From Oscillospiraceae bacterium (GTDB lineage: Bacteria; Bacillota; Clostridia; Oscillospirales; Acutalibacteraceae), in the NCBI GenBank assembly GCA_029012165.1, contig JAQXLO010000152.1:1-5194 (forward strand): DNA of 5,194 bases. Reading direction: 5' to 3'. The position numbers were made by a program, and so were the translations under genes. The first letter of the stretch is position 1; the number at the start of each line of letters is the position of its first letter. Under the pieces are notes generated by a model. It did no database searches. It was not told the DNA's origin and worked only from the letters and a program-made list of their open reading frames with translations. Positions 1 to 5,194 of this stretch are shown here, one piece after another.

Positions 1-1044
1 CGTGCGAAAACGTTCCCACAGCATCGCATACAATTCTTCGACTGTCTTGGCACGCTCCGATACATCCATCGCAAAGCGAATGTCCGCATACAGCCTCGAC
101 GTTTGCGGGATGACGGACAACGCAATCTCCACACAGCGTTTTCTGTCCCGCTCGGTGAATGCTGCCGCAACCAGCGCCGCACAGAACATGGCGCCGTACA
201 CGCCGTTTTTGGTGTGAGAAAACGTCGCATCCTGATAGGCGCATTTCGCCGCCGCAAGCGGGTCGCCGGCGTTGTAGTAGCCATAGTGATCCACACGAAT
301 CTGCGCACCGATCCATTCCCTGTAAGGGTTGCGAGTTCTGCGGCAAAACTCGATTTTTTCCGCCGGATCGTCCGCTTCGCAGATGTAGCTGTTTTGCATA
401 GCGATGTACTCCGCCGTAAAAACCATAGACTTGGTCAAACAGCGATGCCACAGATCGGCGATCTCACAGGCGGTGAAGTCGTTGCCGTACTGCTCGTTCA
501 TTAAAAGTCCCAGCACCAGATAGCGGATATCGTCGTCGCTTTCGGCAAAGGTGATGTTCTCCCGGGTACTCAAGGGACTGCAGACGTGCAAGCCGTCTTT
601 TTCCGCCGCAGAGTGCGCACGGATATAGTCCGTCGGCGGGAATGCATCGCCCGCTCCCTGCTGCCAGTGCTTGATGCACGCCCAGCCGTCCATGGTGCCG
701 TCCCCGCCGGTAAAGGGCGATGTTTCCACGGGTTTGCCGAGGATACAGCCGACGATTCTGCCCAGCCATGCACCGTGAAAGCGAGAGTACAAGGTTTCGT
801 CATCGGGTACCGCTTTATAGGTACAGCCGGTCGAGGCTTTCAGAATCTCGTCCCATGTGTCCGGCTCCGAAAACGGAAAATCCTCGGAAACCGTCAAGGC
901 ATCCAGTTCTTCGTAAATGCGTTCGAGCTCGTCCCTGTCCGCATTTCGCAAACGCTCTGTGTAATCGGGTACGACACAGCCCTCCTGCGTGCGCTCGATG
1001 ATTTCGTCCCGAACCAAATCCTTCAGTTTAAATCCACCGATCAT
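1..1044 (-). CDS. ADP-ribosylglycohydrolase (DraG-like) family protein, 3' end cut by window edge
   Basis: The 348 codons seen run off the left edge without a stop. The ATG at 1044 is the first possible start because an in-frame TAG (the stop of the upstream gene) lies two codons before it; a GGGGA ribosome site sits 6 nt upstream, inside the end of that gene. About 85 charged N-terminal residues precede the core. The core opens at 89-107 with a Gly-rich segment (FHGAWLGRIVGCILGKPVE), has an acidic cluster ESDDD at 168-172 where DraG enzymes carry their Thr-Asp-Asp metal ligands, and has a block at 250-296 (RVDHYGYYNAGDP..., DATFSHTKNGVYGAMF) typical of this family. The second metal-binding motif (DxDxxG-like) should lie beyond the window. 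The family removes ADP-ribose from proteins or small molecules using two Mg2+ ions; this member's substrate is unknown. No signal peptide is seen, so it is probably cytoplasmic. It is likely translationally coupled to the GTPase-nuclease gene. Family assignment is firm, activity less so. Confidence 0.85.
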   Translation of the reverse strand, partial: MIGGFKLKDLVRDEIIERTQEGCVVPDYTERLRNADRDELERIYEELDALTVSEDFPFSEPDTWDEILKASTGCTYKAVPDDETLYSRFHGAWLGRIVGCILGKPVETSPFTGGDGTMDGWACIKHWQQGAGDAFPPTDYIRAHSAAEKDGLHVCSPLSTRENITFAESDDDIRYLVLGLLMNEQYGNDFTACEIADLWHRCLTKSMVFTAEYIAMQNSYICEADDPAEKIEFCRRTRNPYREWIGAQIRVDHYGYYNAGDPLAAAKCAYQDATFSHTKNGVYGAMFCAALVAAAFTERDRKRCVEIALSVIPQTSRLYADIRFAMDVSERAKTVEELYAMLWERFRT

Positions 1045-1047
1045 ATT

Positions 1048-3630
1048 CTATCCCCGCTTTCTCTCCATTGCATCGGCAACGGTACTTTTCTTTTGTGTGC
1101 GCAGTGTGCGGATAAAGTCTGCGATTTGCTCGTGCACACGGTCGATCTCTTTCTCAAACTCCTGTGCCGACAGCCGCAGTACGCCCACTCGCACGGCGGA
1201 AAGCCGGATCAAATTGTCCGACGTGACCACACGGACGTTGTAGTTTTTGCCGATATCGGCAACCAGCTTTTCGATATAGGCGTCCCCTGTTTCCCGCTCC
1301 TTGGTGTAGGCGACGTGGATATTGTGGTAGTCAAAGCGGCTTCCCGCATTGCCGGCGACCATATAGGCGTCGAACACCAGCACCACTTCGCTCTCGGTAT
1401 AGGCGGCGTAATTGCTCAAAACGTGCATCAGCGTTTCCCGAGCGGCATCGAGGTTGGTATCCGCCAAAGCCTTGAGATCCTGCCATGCAAAAATAACATT
1501 GTAGCCGTCCACGATAAGGTATTTCCTGCGCTTGTCCAGTGCCACGTCCGTTTGCTGTGTTTCCGCTTTCGCCCGCACAGGGCGGTAGATGTTGGAGGTC
1601 TGCCGGGCGGGGCCGAATTCCCGGGTCATGATCTGCTCAAGCTCCTTGTCATCGATGTGAAAATTCCGCCGGTTCAGGACGGGTCTGTACGGATCCTCTT
1701 TCTTTTTCAGGCACGACTCGATGTGCATATATTCCGGCACCTTGTCCCACTTGACGGGGAAGCCGCTCCCGTGGGCGCAGAACACGGAATCGGGGGAATT
1801 GTCCAAATCGCTCTCGGCATCATACGCCATCGCTTCGATTACGGCGTCTGCATCGTGGCAGACATCGTAGCCGCAGACGGTCAGCATCAGCCGCCCACGT
1901 CCGCCCGTGTACGCCGCCACCTCCGAGGCGTAGCCGTTGAGTGCCGTCACCGGCGCAGTGCCCCGCAGGATCATCACGCCGCCCGCATCCTCCGGCGCAG
2001 AGAATTCGCCGTTCCGGGCACGGATATCGCTGATGGCACGTCCGATCTGCTCCTGCGGCACCTCCAGACGGAAGCTGTAGTACGGCTCAAGCAGGACGGA
2101 CTTTGCCTGCATCAGGCCTTGCCGCACGGCACGGTAGGTGGACTGGCGGAAATCGCCGCCCTCCGTATGCTTGAGATGCGCCCGTCCTGCGGCAAGGGTG
2201 ATTTTCATATCGGTAATGGGCGAGCCGGTCAGCACGCCCAAATGCTGTTTTTCCGCAAGATGCGTGAGGATGAGCCTCTGCCAGTTGCGATCCAGCACAT
2301 CCTCGCTGCACCGGGTAGCAAAATGCAGTCCCTTGCCCCGTTCCAGCGGCTCCAAAATGAGATGTACCTCGGCGTAGTGCCGCAGGGGTTCGTAGTGACC
2401 CACGCCCTCCACGGTGTTTTCGATGGTTTCCTTATACAGCACTCTGCCGCTGTCGATGGTCACATCCACACCGAAACGCTGGGCGATACAGCTGCGCAGG
2501 ATCTCCGTTTGGATTTCGCCCATCAGCCCCACATGGATCTCCTGCAAATGGCTGTTCCATGTGATGTGCAGCTGGGGGTCCTCCTCCTCCAACAGGCGCA
2601 GTTTCGGCAGAAAGTCCTTGGCATCCGTGGTGGGCGGCAGCACGATGCGGTAGTTCATGACCGGCTCGATCACGGGATCGCCCGAGGCCTGTTCCATGCC
2701 CAGTCCCTGTCCGCCCCGTGTGTTTTGCAGTCCTGCCACAGCGCAGACGCCGCCCGCTTCCACGGCATCCGCCGTGACAAATTTTTCACCGGAATAGATG
2801 CGGATGGCGCTGACCTTTTCGCTTTGCCCATCCAAAGTCAGCTCATCCCGCACACGCAGTGTCCCGCCCGTCACCTTCAGGTGTGTCAGACGTGTGCCCG
2901 AGGGGTCATGGGTGATCTTAAACACCTTTGCGCCAAAGGTGTTCGGGTATTCCCGTGGGACGGTGTAGCGCCGCAGGGCGTCCAAAAAGAGGTCGATGCC
3001 CTCCAGCTTCAGACCTGAGCCGAAAAAGCAGGGAAAAATCATGCGTGCGCCGACAAGCTCTCCAAGATCCTCGTCAGACACTTCGCCTGTATCCAGATAC
3101 TTTTCCAAAACATCTTCCCGGCACATGGCCGCCGCTTCGCTGCGTGCGTCCACGCAATCCTCGGAAAAGTCGATGCAGTCCGGGGACAAGTCCCGCCGCA
3201 GCTGAGAAAGGATCTCCTCCCTCGAAGCACGGGCAAAGTCCATCTTGGTGACAAAAATAAAGGTGGGAATATGGTAAATCTGCAAAAGATTCCAAAGCGT
3301 CAGGGTATGGGACTGGACACAGTCGGTACTGCTGATGACGAGCACGGCATAGTCCAGCACCTGCAGGACCCGCTCCGCCTCGGCAGAGAAGTCCACGTGA
3401 CCCGGGGTGTCCAGAAGGGTCACTTCCAGCCCGTCCAGCTCCAAAACCGCCTGTCCCGCAAAGATGGTGATGCCCCGTTCCCGCTCCAGCGCATGGGTAT
3501 CCAGGAGCGTGTCCCCCTTATCGACACGCCCCAGCTTGCGAATTTTTCCGGTTTTGTACAGCATCGCTTCCGCAAGGGTGGTTTTGCCTGCATCCACGTG
3601 GGCAAGAATCCCGATCACCGATTTTCTCAT
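1048..3630 (-). CDS. EF-G/Tet(M)-like translational GTPase fused to a C-terminal YacP/Rae1-type NYN nuclease domain
   Basis: This complete 860-residue protein starts at an ATG with GGAG 7 nt upstream. The GTPase domain (about 1-235) has a P-loop AHVDAGKT (10-17), RGITI (52-56), DTPGH (74-78, including the catalytic-type His78), TKMD (128-131) and a G5-like GSGLK (204-208). EF-G-like domains II (about 232-310), III (about 326-400), IV (about 400-515) and V (about 515-600) follow. After a linker (about 600-700) comes an NYN domain (about 703-848) with KYLIVDGYN, LVFDAY, ETGDAYIE and VVTSDN, keeping acidic residues D708, D754, D783 and D805. Ribosomal protection proteins are about 640 residues, so the last 220 or so are extra. 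Such GTPases bind the ribosomal A-site region; free-standing Rae1/YacP cleaves mRNA on the ribosome. The inferred role is a cytoplasmic factor for stalled or translating ribosomes. The Tet(M) loop for dislodging tetracycline is absent, so drug resistance is not supported. It heads a two-gene unit with the ADP-ribosylglycohydrolase gene. Confidence 0.93.
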   Translation of the reverse strand: MRKSVIGILAHVDAGKTTLAEAMLYKTGKIRKLGRVDKGDTLLDTHALERERGITIFAGQAVLELDGLEVTLLDTPGHVDFSAEAERVLQVLDYAVLVISSTDCVQSHTLTLWNLLQIYHIPTFIFVTKMDFARASREEILSQLRRDLSPDCIDFSEDCVDARSEAAAMCREDVLEKYLDTGEVSDEDLGELVGARMIFPCFFGSGLKLEGIDLFLDALRRYTVPREYPNTFGAKVFKITHDPSGTRLTHLKVTGGTLRVRDELTLDGQSEKVSAIRIYSGEKFVTADAVEAGGVCAVAGLQNTRGGQGLGMEQASGDPVIEPVMNYRIVLPPTTDAKDFLPKLRLLEEEDPQLHITWNSHLQEIHVGLMGEIQTEILRSCIAQRFGVDVTIDSGRVLYKETIENTVEGVGHYEPLRHYAEVHLILEPLERGKGLHFATRCSEDVLDRNWQRLILTHLAEKQHLGVLTGSPITDMKITLAAGRAHLKHTEGGDFRQSTYRAVRQGLMQAKSVLLEPYYSFRLEVPQEQIGRAISDIRARNGEFSAPEDAGGVMILRGTAPVTALNGYASEVAAYTGGRGRLMLTVCGYDVCHDADAVIEAMAYDAESDLDNSPDSVFCAHGSGFPVKWDKVPEYMHIESCLKKKEDPYRPVLNRRNFHIDDKELEQIMTREFGPARQTSNIYRPVRAKAETQQTDVALDKRRKYLIVDGYNVIFAWQDLKALADTNLDAARETLMHVLSNYAAYTESEVVLVFDAYMVAGNAGSRFDYHNIHVAYTKERETGDAYIEKLVADIGKNYNVRVVTSDNLIRLSAVRVGVLRLSAQEFEKEIDRVHEQIADFIRTLRTQKKSTVADAMERKRG
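1087..1524 (-). other. NYN (PIN-like) ribonuclease domain at the C-terminus of the GTPase
   Basis: This is the part of the 860-residue protein encoding residues 703-848. It shows the order of motifs known from YacP/Rae1 proteins: a hydrophobic strand ending in VDGYNVI (D708), a strand VVLVFDAY (D754), the YTKERETGDAYIE segment (D783, E787) and VVTSDN (D805). These acidic residues form the metal-binding active site in PIN/NYN nucleases, so the domain is predicted to be catalytically competent. Its length, about 146 residues, is close to that of a stand-alone YacP protein (about 170). A long amphipathic helix rich in Glu, Arg and Ile (821-845) closes it. Nuclease activity is inferred, not shown. 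Confidence 0.88.
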
Positions 3631-3656
3631 AGACAGACTCCGGCAGTTTATTTCAC

Positions 3657-3662
3657 ATTATA
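3657..3662 (-). promoter_or_regulatory. Possible -10 element for the GTPase-nuclease operon
   Basis: On the minus strand there is a perfect TATAAT about 27 bp upstream of the ATG at 3630, which would give a leader of about 20 nt that includes the GGAG ribosome site at 3638-3641. At 16-18 bp spacing the -35 position falls in the T-rich tail of the preceding terminator (3679-3686) and matches TTGACA poorly. The promoter would be weak or depend on an activator. It is the only candidate in the short gap between the terminator and the gene. Confidence 0.45.
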
Positions 3663-3689
3663 CTATCATATCCGCCGCAAAAAAGCAAG

Positions 3690-3724
3690 AAAAAAGGGAC
3701 AGCCCGTCCAAAGACGAACTGCCC
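3690..3724 (-). terminator. Rho-independent terminator of the lipoprotein gene
   Basis: Downstream of the lipoprotein stop codon, the minus strand reads GGGCAGTTCGTC, a TTTG loop, then GACGGGCTGTCCC. The arms form a 12-bp stem (two G-U pairs, one bulged U), followed at once by six T residues and then a second T-run. This is a textbook intrinsic terminator. It separates the lipoprotein gene from the GTPase-nuclease gene, which should therefore have its own promoter. Confidence 0.88.
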
Positions 3725-3739
3725 GATTGGGAAACATTT

Positions 3740-4717
3740 TTAATACTTGAAGTTGTCGAACTTGACCGTCGTGGTGGCAGAACCGGTCGCCGTGCTGATC
3801 TTGGCGATCAGGTACTTCACGTCGTTGAGCACCACGGAGAAGTTGAAGCTGACATCCAGCTTTTCCAGCTTGCCGGTTTCGGCGTCGATGACCGCCGTGA
3901 CCTTGGCGTTGGAGGTCTTGCCGGTGCCGCTCTTGACAGAAGCCTCGTCCAGACCGTTCAGTGCTTTGTAGATGTTCTCGGTGGTCTTGTAGTCGTAGGC
4001 GCTCTTGTCGGAATTGCCGACATACAGACCGCTGCGGTTCAGCGGGGAATTGTCGCTCATGGCGCCCTCGGCGGCGGAGTTGGAACCGTCCTTGAGGGTC
4101 ATGGTGATGGTGTACTTGCCGTTCTTTTCGGTGCAGGTGGCGGAAGTGACATCGCTCTCCGAGAGGCTGGACTTGCTCATGTATTCGGACTTGCCCTTGT
4201 TGTTGGTGTAGGTCTTGGTGCCCTCTCCCAAGAAATCCTTGACCGCATCGGCCGCCACCTTGATTTTCAAAATTGCGCCGCCCTCCAGCTGGTTGACGGT
4301 GGTGACGCGGGTCTTGGAATAGCCCGCCTTGGCGGAGATTGCGCCGTTGACGGCGTCGTTGTAGGTCTTGACGATCTCCTTCTTGGTGGTGGGTGCAGAG
4401 GCCTTGGTCGTTTCTGCCGGTGCCGTTGTGGTGGTCGCTTTGGTCGTCGCCGCCGTGGTCGTCGTCGTGGTCGCCTCGGTAGTGGCCGCCGTAGTGGTCT
4501 CGGTCGCCGCCTCGGTTGCGCCAACCGTCTCGGTCACGGTGTCGGAAACTGCATCTGTGCTCTGCGGTGCGGACGCTGTGGTCTCGGGCGCATCGGTGAC
4601 GACTTCGGAAACCGGTGCCGTGGTTTCGGGCGCTTTGTCGTCGCCGCAGGATGTGAGCAGTGCCACGCATCCCACTGCAAGCGCAAGCACAAGAACAAGT
4701 GCGAGAATTTTCTTCAT
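3740..4717 (-). CDS. Secreted lipoprotein of unknown function with a Thr/Ala-rich linker
   Basis: The 325-residue product begins with a lipoprotein signal peptide: KK, a hydrophobic stretch rich in Leu, Ala and Val, and a lipobox LTSC with the lipidated Cys at residue 24. The mature protein should be anchored to the outer face of the membrane. Residues 31-112 are a low-complexity linker (about 32 Thr and 18 Ala of 82, with scattered Glu, Pro and Ser) that could span the cell wall and may be glycosylated. The folded part (about 113-325) has alternating hydrophobic stretches such as KYTITMTL (201-208) and LDVSFNFSVVLNDVKYLIAKI (287-307), suggesting a mostly beta-strand domain, and ends DNFKY. 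I recognise no enzyme motif and cannot assign a family. The start is secure: GGAGG lies 7 nt upstream of the ATG. The gene has its own promoter and terminator, so it is monocistronic. Ligand binding or an envelope structural role is possible but unsupported. Confidence 0.92.
   Translation of the reverse strand: MKKILALVLVLALAVGCVALLTSCGDDKAPETTAPVSEVVTDAPETTASAPQSTDAVSDTVTETVGATEAATETTTAATTEATTTTTTAATTKATTTTAPAETTKASAPTTKKEIVKTYNDAVNGAISAKAGYSKTRVTTVNQLEGGAILKIKVAADAVKDFLGEGTKTYTNNKGKSEYMSKSSLSESDVTSATCTEKNGKYTITMTLKDGSNSAAEGAMSDNSPLNRSGLYVGNSDKSAYDYKTTENIYKALNGLDEASVKSGTGKTSNAKVTAVIDAETGKLEKLDVSFNFSVVLNDVKYLIAKISTATGSATTTVKFDNFKY
4382..4627 (-). repeat. Low-complexity Thr/Ala-coding repeat tract
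   Basis: Degenerate ACC/ACG/GCG-type triplets encode residues 31-112 of the lipoprotein, including a run of six Thr at 83-88 and several T-T-K/T-T-A modules. The tract is in frame and varied at the codon level rather than a perfect tandem array, so it is a protein linker rather than a structural DNA repeat. Such tracts can change length between strains by slippage or recombination. Confidence 0.7.
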
Positions 4718-4724
4718 TACTATT

Positions 4725-4729
4725 CCTCC
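4725..4729 (-). promoter_or_regulatory. Strong ribosome binding site of the lipoprotein gene
   Basis: On the minus strand, TTGGAGGAATAGTA precedes the ATG at 4717. GGAGG is a near-perfect anti-Shine-Dalgarno match with a 7-nt spacer. It fixes the start codon. Confidence 0.85.
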
Positions 4730-4762
4730 AAGTTTGATCGGATTGCGGTAGACCGCTTTTTC

Positions 4763-4792
4763 ATTTTACAATGTGGTCGGCGTTTTTGTCAA
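4763..4792 (-). promoter_or_regulatory. Sigma-A-like promoter of the lipoprotein gene
   Basis: On the minus strand a perfect -35 TTGACA (4787-4792) is followed, after an 18-bp spacer, by a -10 TAAAAT (4763-4768). Transcription would begin near 4756, giving a leader of about 40 nt that starts with a small GCGG/CCGC hairpin and ends with the GGAGG ribosome site. The promoter sits correctly for the lipoprotein gene and points away from the plus-strand promoter in the same gap. Confidence 0.75.
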
Positions 4793-4870
4793 TAGCTTTG
4801 TCGCATTGCATCGTATTTTTCACGCATTTTCCAACTTGTGTATTGATATACATCACACATTCTGATGTCT

Positions 4871-4905
4871 GTTTTTTTACATTTCATTTAAATATGTTCA
4901 AAAAC
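4871..4905. promoter_or_regulatory. Imperfect inverted repeat abutting the -35 box: candidate operator
   Basis: The arms GTTTTTTTACAT (4871-4882) and ATGTTCAAAAAC (4894-4905) are complementary at 10 of 12 positions across an 11-nt AT-rich spacer. The dyad ends one base before the -35 hexamer of the plus-strand promoter. Its placement fits a repressor or activator site for the acyl-CoA synthetase gene, but AT-rich DNA here could equally act as an UP element for RNA polymerase. It does not resemble the FadR or FapR operators that I know. Confidence 0.35.
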
Positions 4906-4906
4906 A

Positions 4907-4935
4907 TTGACAGAAAGCCTCGAAAATGTTATAAT
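4907..4935 (+). promoter_or_regulatory. Perfect consensus sigma-A promoter of the acyl-CoA synthetase-like gene
   Basis: TTGACA (4907-4912) and TATAAT (4930-4935) are separated by exactly 17 bp, and TG at 4927-4928 adds an extended -10. All twelve hexamer bases match consensus. Transcription should start near 4942, giving a leader of about 26 nt that ends in the ribosome site GGGGTG, 5-6 nt before the ATG at 4968. Confidence 0.85.
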
Positions 4936-4967
4936 TTTGTAACCATTGGAGAATATGGGGTGAAACA

Positions 4968-5194
4968 ATGAAGCCGGAAAAATACTATGACGTTCCCGAG
5001 CTGCGTACCCTGCGTGCGATCATCGAATACGGCACGCAGCGAGGACAGGACAAAAAACAGTTCATGTACACCAATGCCGGCGGCGAAGTGTGCACCGCCA
5101 CGTTTAACCAGACATGGCAAAGGCTGCGCAATTTGGGATGCTATTTGCTCGGTCTCGGACTGGAGGGCAAAAAGATCGCCATCCTCAGCGAAAA
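4968..5194 (+). CDS. AMP-forming acyl-CoA synthetase-like protein (AMP-binding family), N-terminal part only
   Basis: Seventy-five codons are seen before the right edge. The product begins MKPEKYYDVPELRTLRAIIE and continues with FMYTNAGGE (32-40), a helix FNQTWQRLRNLGCYLLGLGL (46-65) and EGKKIAILSE (66-75). This order of an N-terminal helix, a short beta hairpin, a helix ending in LGLGLEG and a strand KIAILSEN is the standard opening of long-chain acyl-CoA synthetases of the adenylate-forming superfamily. They activate a carboxylic acid with ATP to an acyl-AMP and then usually a CoA thioester. The ATP-binding and adenylation motifs lie outside the window, so substrate and completeness cannot be judged. 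The ATG at 4968 is preceded by GGGGTG, and the first residues match the family's usual start. It has its own consensus promoter and is divergent from the lipoprotein gene. Confidence 0.78.
   Translation, partial: MKPEKYYDVPELRTLRAIIEYGTQRGQDKKQFMYTNAGGEVCTATFNQTWQRLRNLGCYLLGLGLEGKKIAILSE

Noticed and set aside
586..3018. An open frame of 810 codons on the plus strand, opposite the GTPase-nuclease and hydrolase genes
   Set aside because: It lies in the frame exactly aligned with the minus-strand codons, where antisense stops would need TTA, CTA or TCA codons. These are rare in these GC-rich genes, so the frame stays open by chance. The minus-strand proteins have clear family motifs; this translation has none.
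1048..3630. Calling the GTPase a tetracycline resistance gene of the Tet(M)/Tet(W) type
   Set aside because: The overall fold matches, but the domain IV drug-site loop is not conserved, there is an extra nuclease domain, and there are no mobile-element features nearby.
4382..4627. The repeated triplets as a CRISPR array or satellite repeat
   Set aside because: There is no repeat-spacer periodicity. The tract is an in-frame, codon-varied Thr/Ala linker inside a well-supported gene.
3666..4670. A 334-codon minus-strand frame overlapping the lipoprotein gene
   Set aside because: It is out of frame with a gene that has a signal peptide, lipobox and strong ribosome site. Its His/Arg/Gln-rich product is what a shifted reading of Thr-rich codons gives.
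3407..4795. A 462-codon plus-strand open frame opposite the lipoprotein gene
   Set aside because: It has the same codon-aligned antisense relationship, and its C-terminal half is a Gly/Arg-rich product of the Thr/Ala repeat. It also spans the terminator and the lipoprotein promoter.
4955..4963. A two-codon leader frame ATG GGG TGA just before the acyl-CoA synthetase ATG, with GGAG upstream
   Set aside because: It is too short to carry regulatory information, and its GGG is part of the ribosome site for the real start. It is most likely accidental.
4771..4971. A 66-codon plus-strand frame ending ATGA over the acyl-CoA synthetase start
   Set aside because: Despite the attractive 4-bp overlap, it has no ribosome site and reads straight through the consensus promoter and the dyad, in AT-rich intergenic DNA.

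Overview
The window looks like a chromosomal segment from a Gram-positive anaerobe of the Clostridia, most likely a gut Oscillospiraceae/Ruminococcaceae-type bacterium. This is inferred from GC-rich coding sequence beside AT-rich intergenic DNA, strong GGAG-type ribosome binding sites, sigma-A-like promoters, a lipoprotein with a Thr/Ala-rich linker, and the protein families present. No species can be named from the sequence alone.

Layout: three genes lie on the minus strand and one on the plus strand. From the right end leftwards: (a) the first 75 codons of an AMP-forming acyl-CoA synthetase-like gene on the plus strand (4968 to the window end), with a textbook consensus promoter; (b) a 250-bp divergent intergenic region (4718-4967) holding that promoter, a candidate operator dyad and a second sigma-A-like promoter firing the other way; (c) a minus-strand gene for a 325-residue secreted lipoprotein of unknown function (3740-4717), closed by a clear intrinsic terminator (3690-3724); (d) a minus-strand gene for an 860-residue protein (1048-3630), a complete EF-G/Tet(M)-like translational GTPase fused at its C-terminus to a YacP/Rae1-type NYN ribonuclease domain; (e) after only 3 bp, a minus-strand gene for an ADP-ribosylglycohydrolase-family protein (348 codons, cut by the left window edge).

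The most interesting part is the pair (d)+(e). A ribosome-binding GTPase carrying a predicted nuclease that, in its free-standing form (Rae1), cuts mRNA on the ribosome is a logical single-polypeptide device for acting on translating or stalled ribosomes. It appears to be co-transcribed with a predicted ADP-ribose-removing enzyme. The GTPase resembles ribosomal protection proteins, but its domain IV lacks the Tyr-Ser-Pro-Val loop that Tet(M) uses against tetracycline, so it should not be called a tetracycline-resistance gene on homology alone. The lipoprotein and the acyl-CoA synthetase are separate transcription units with no evident functional tie to the pair.
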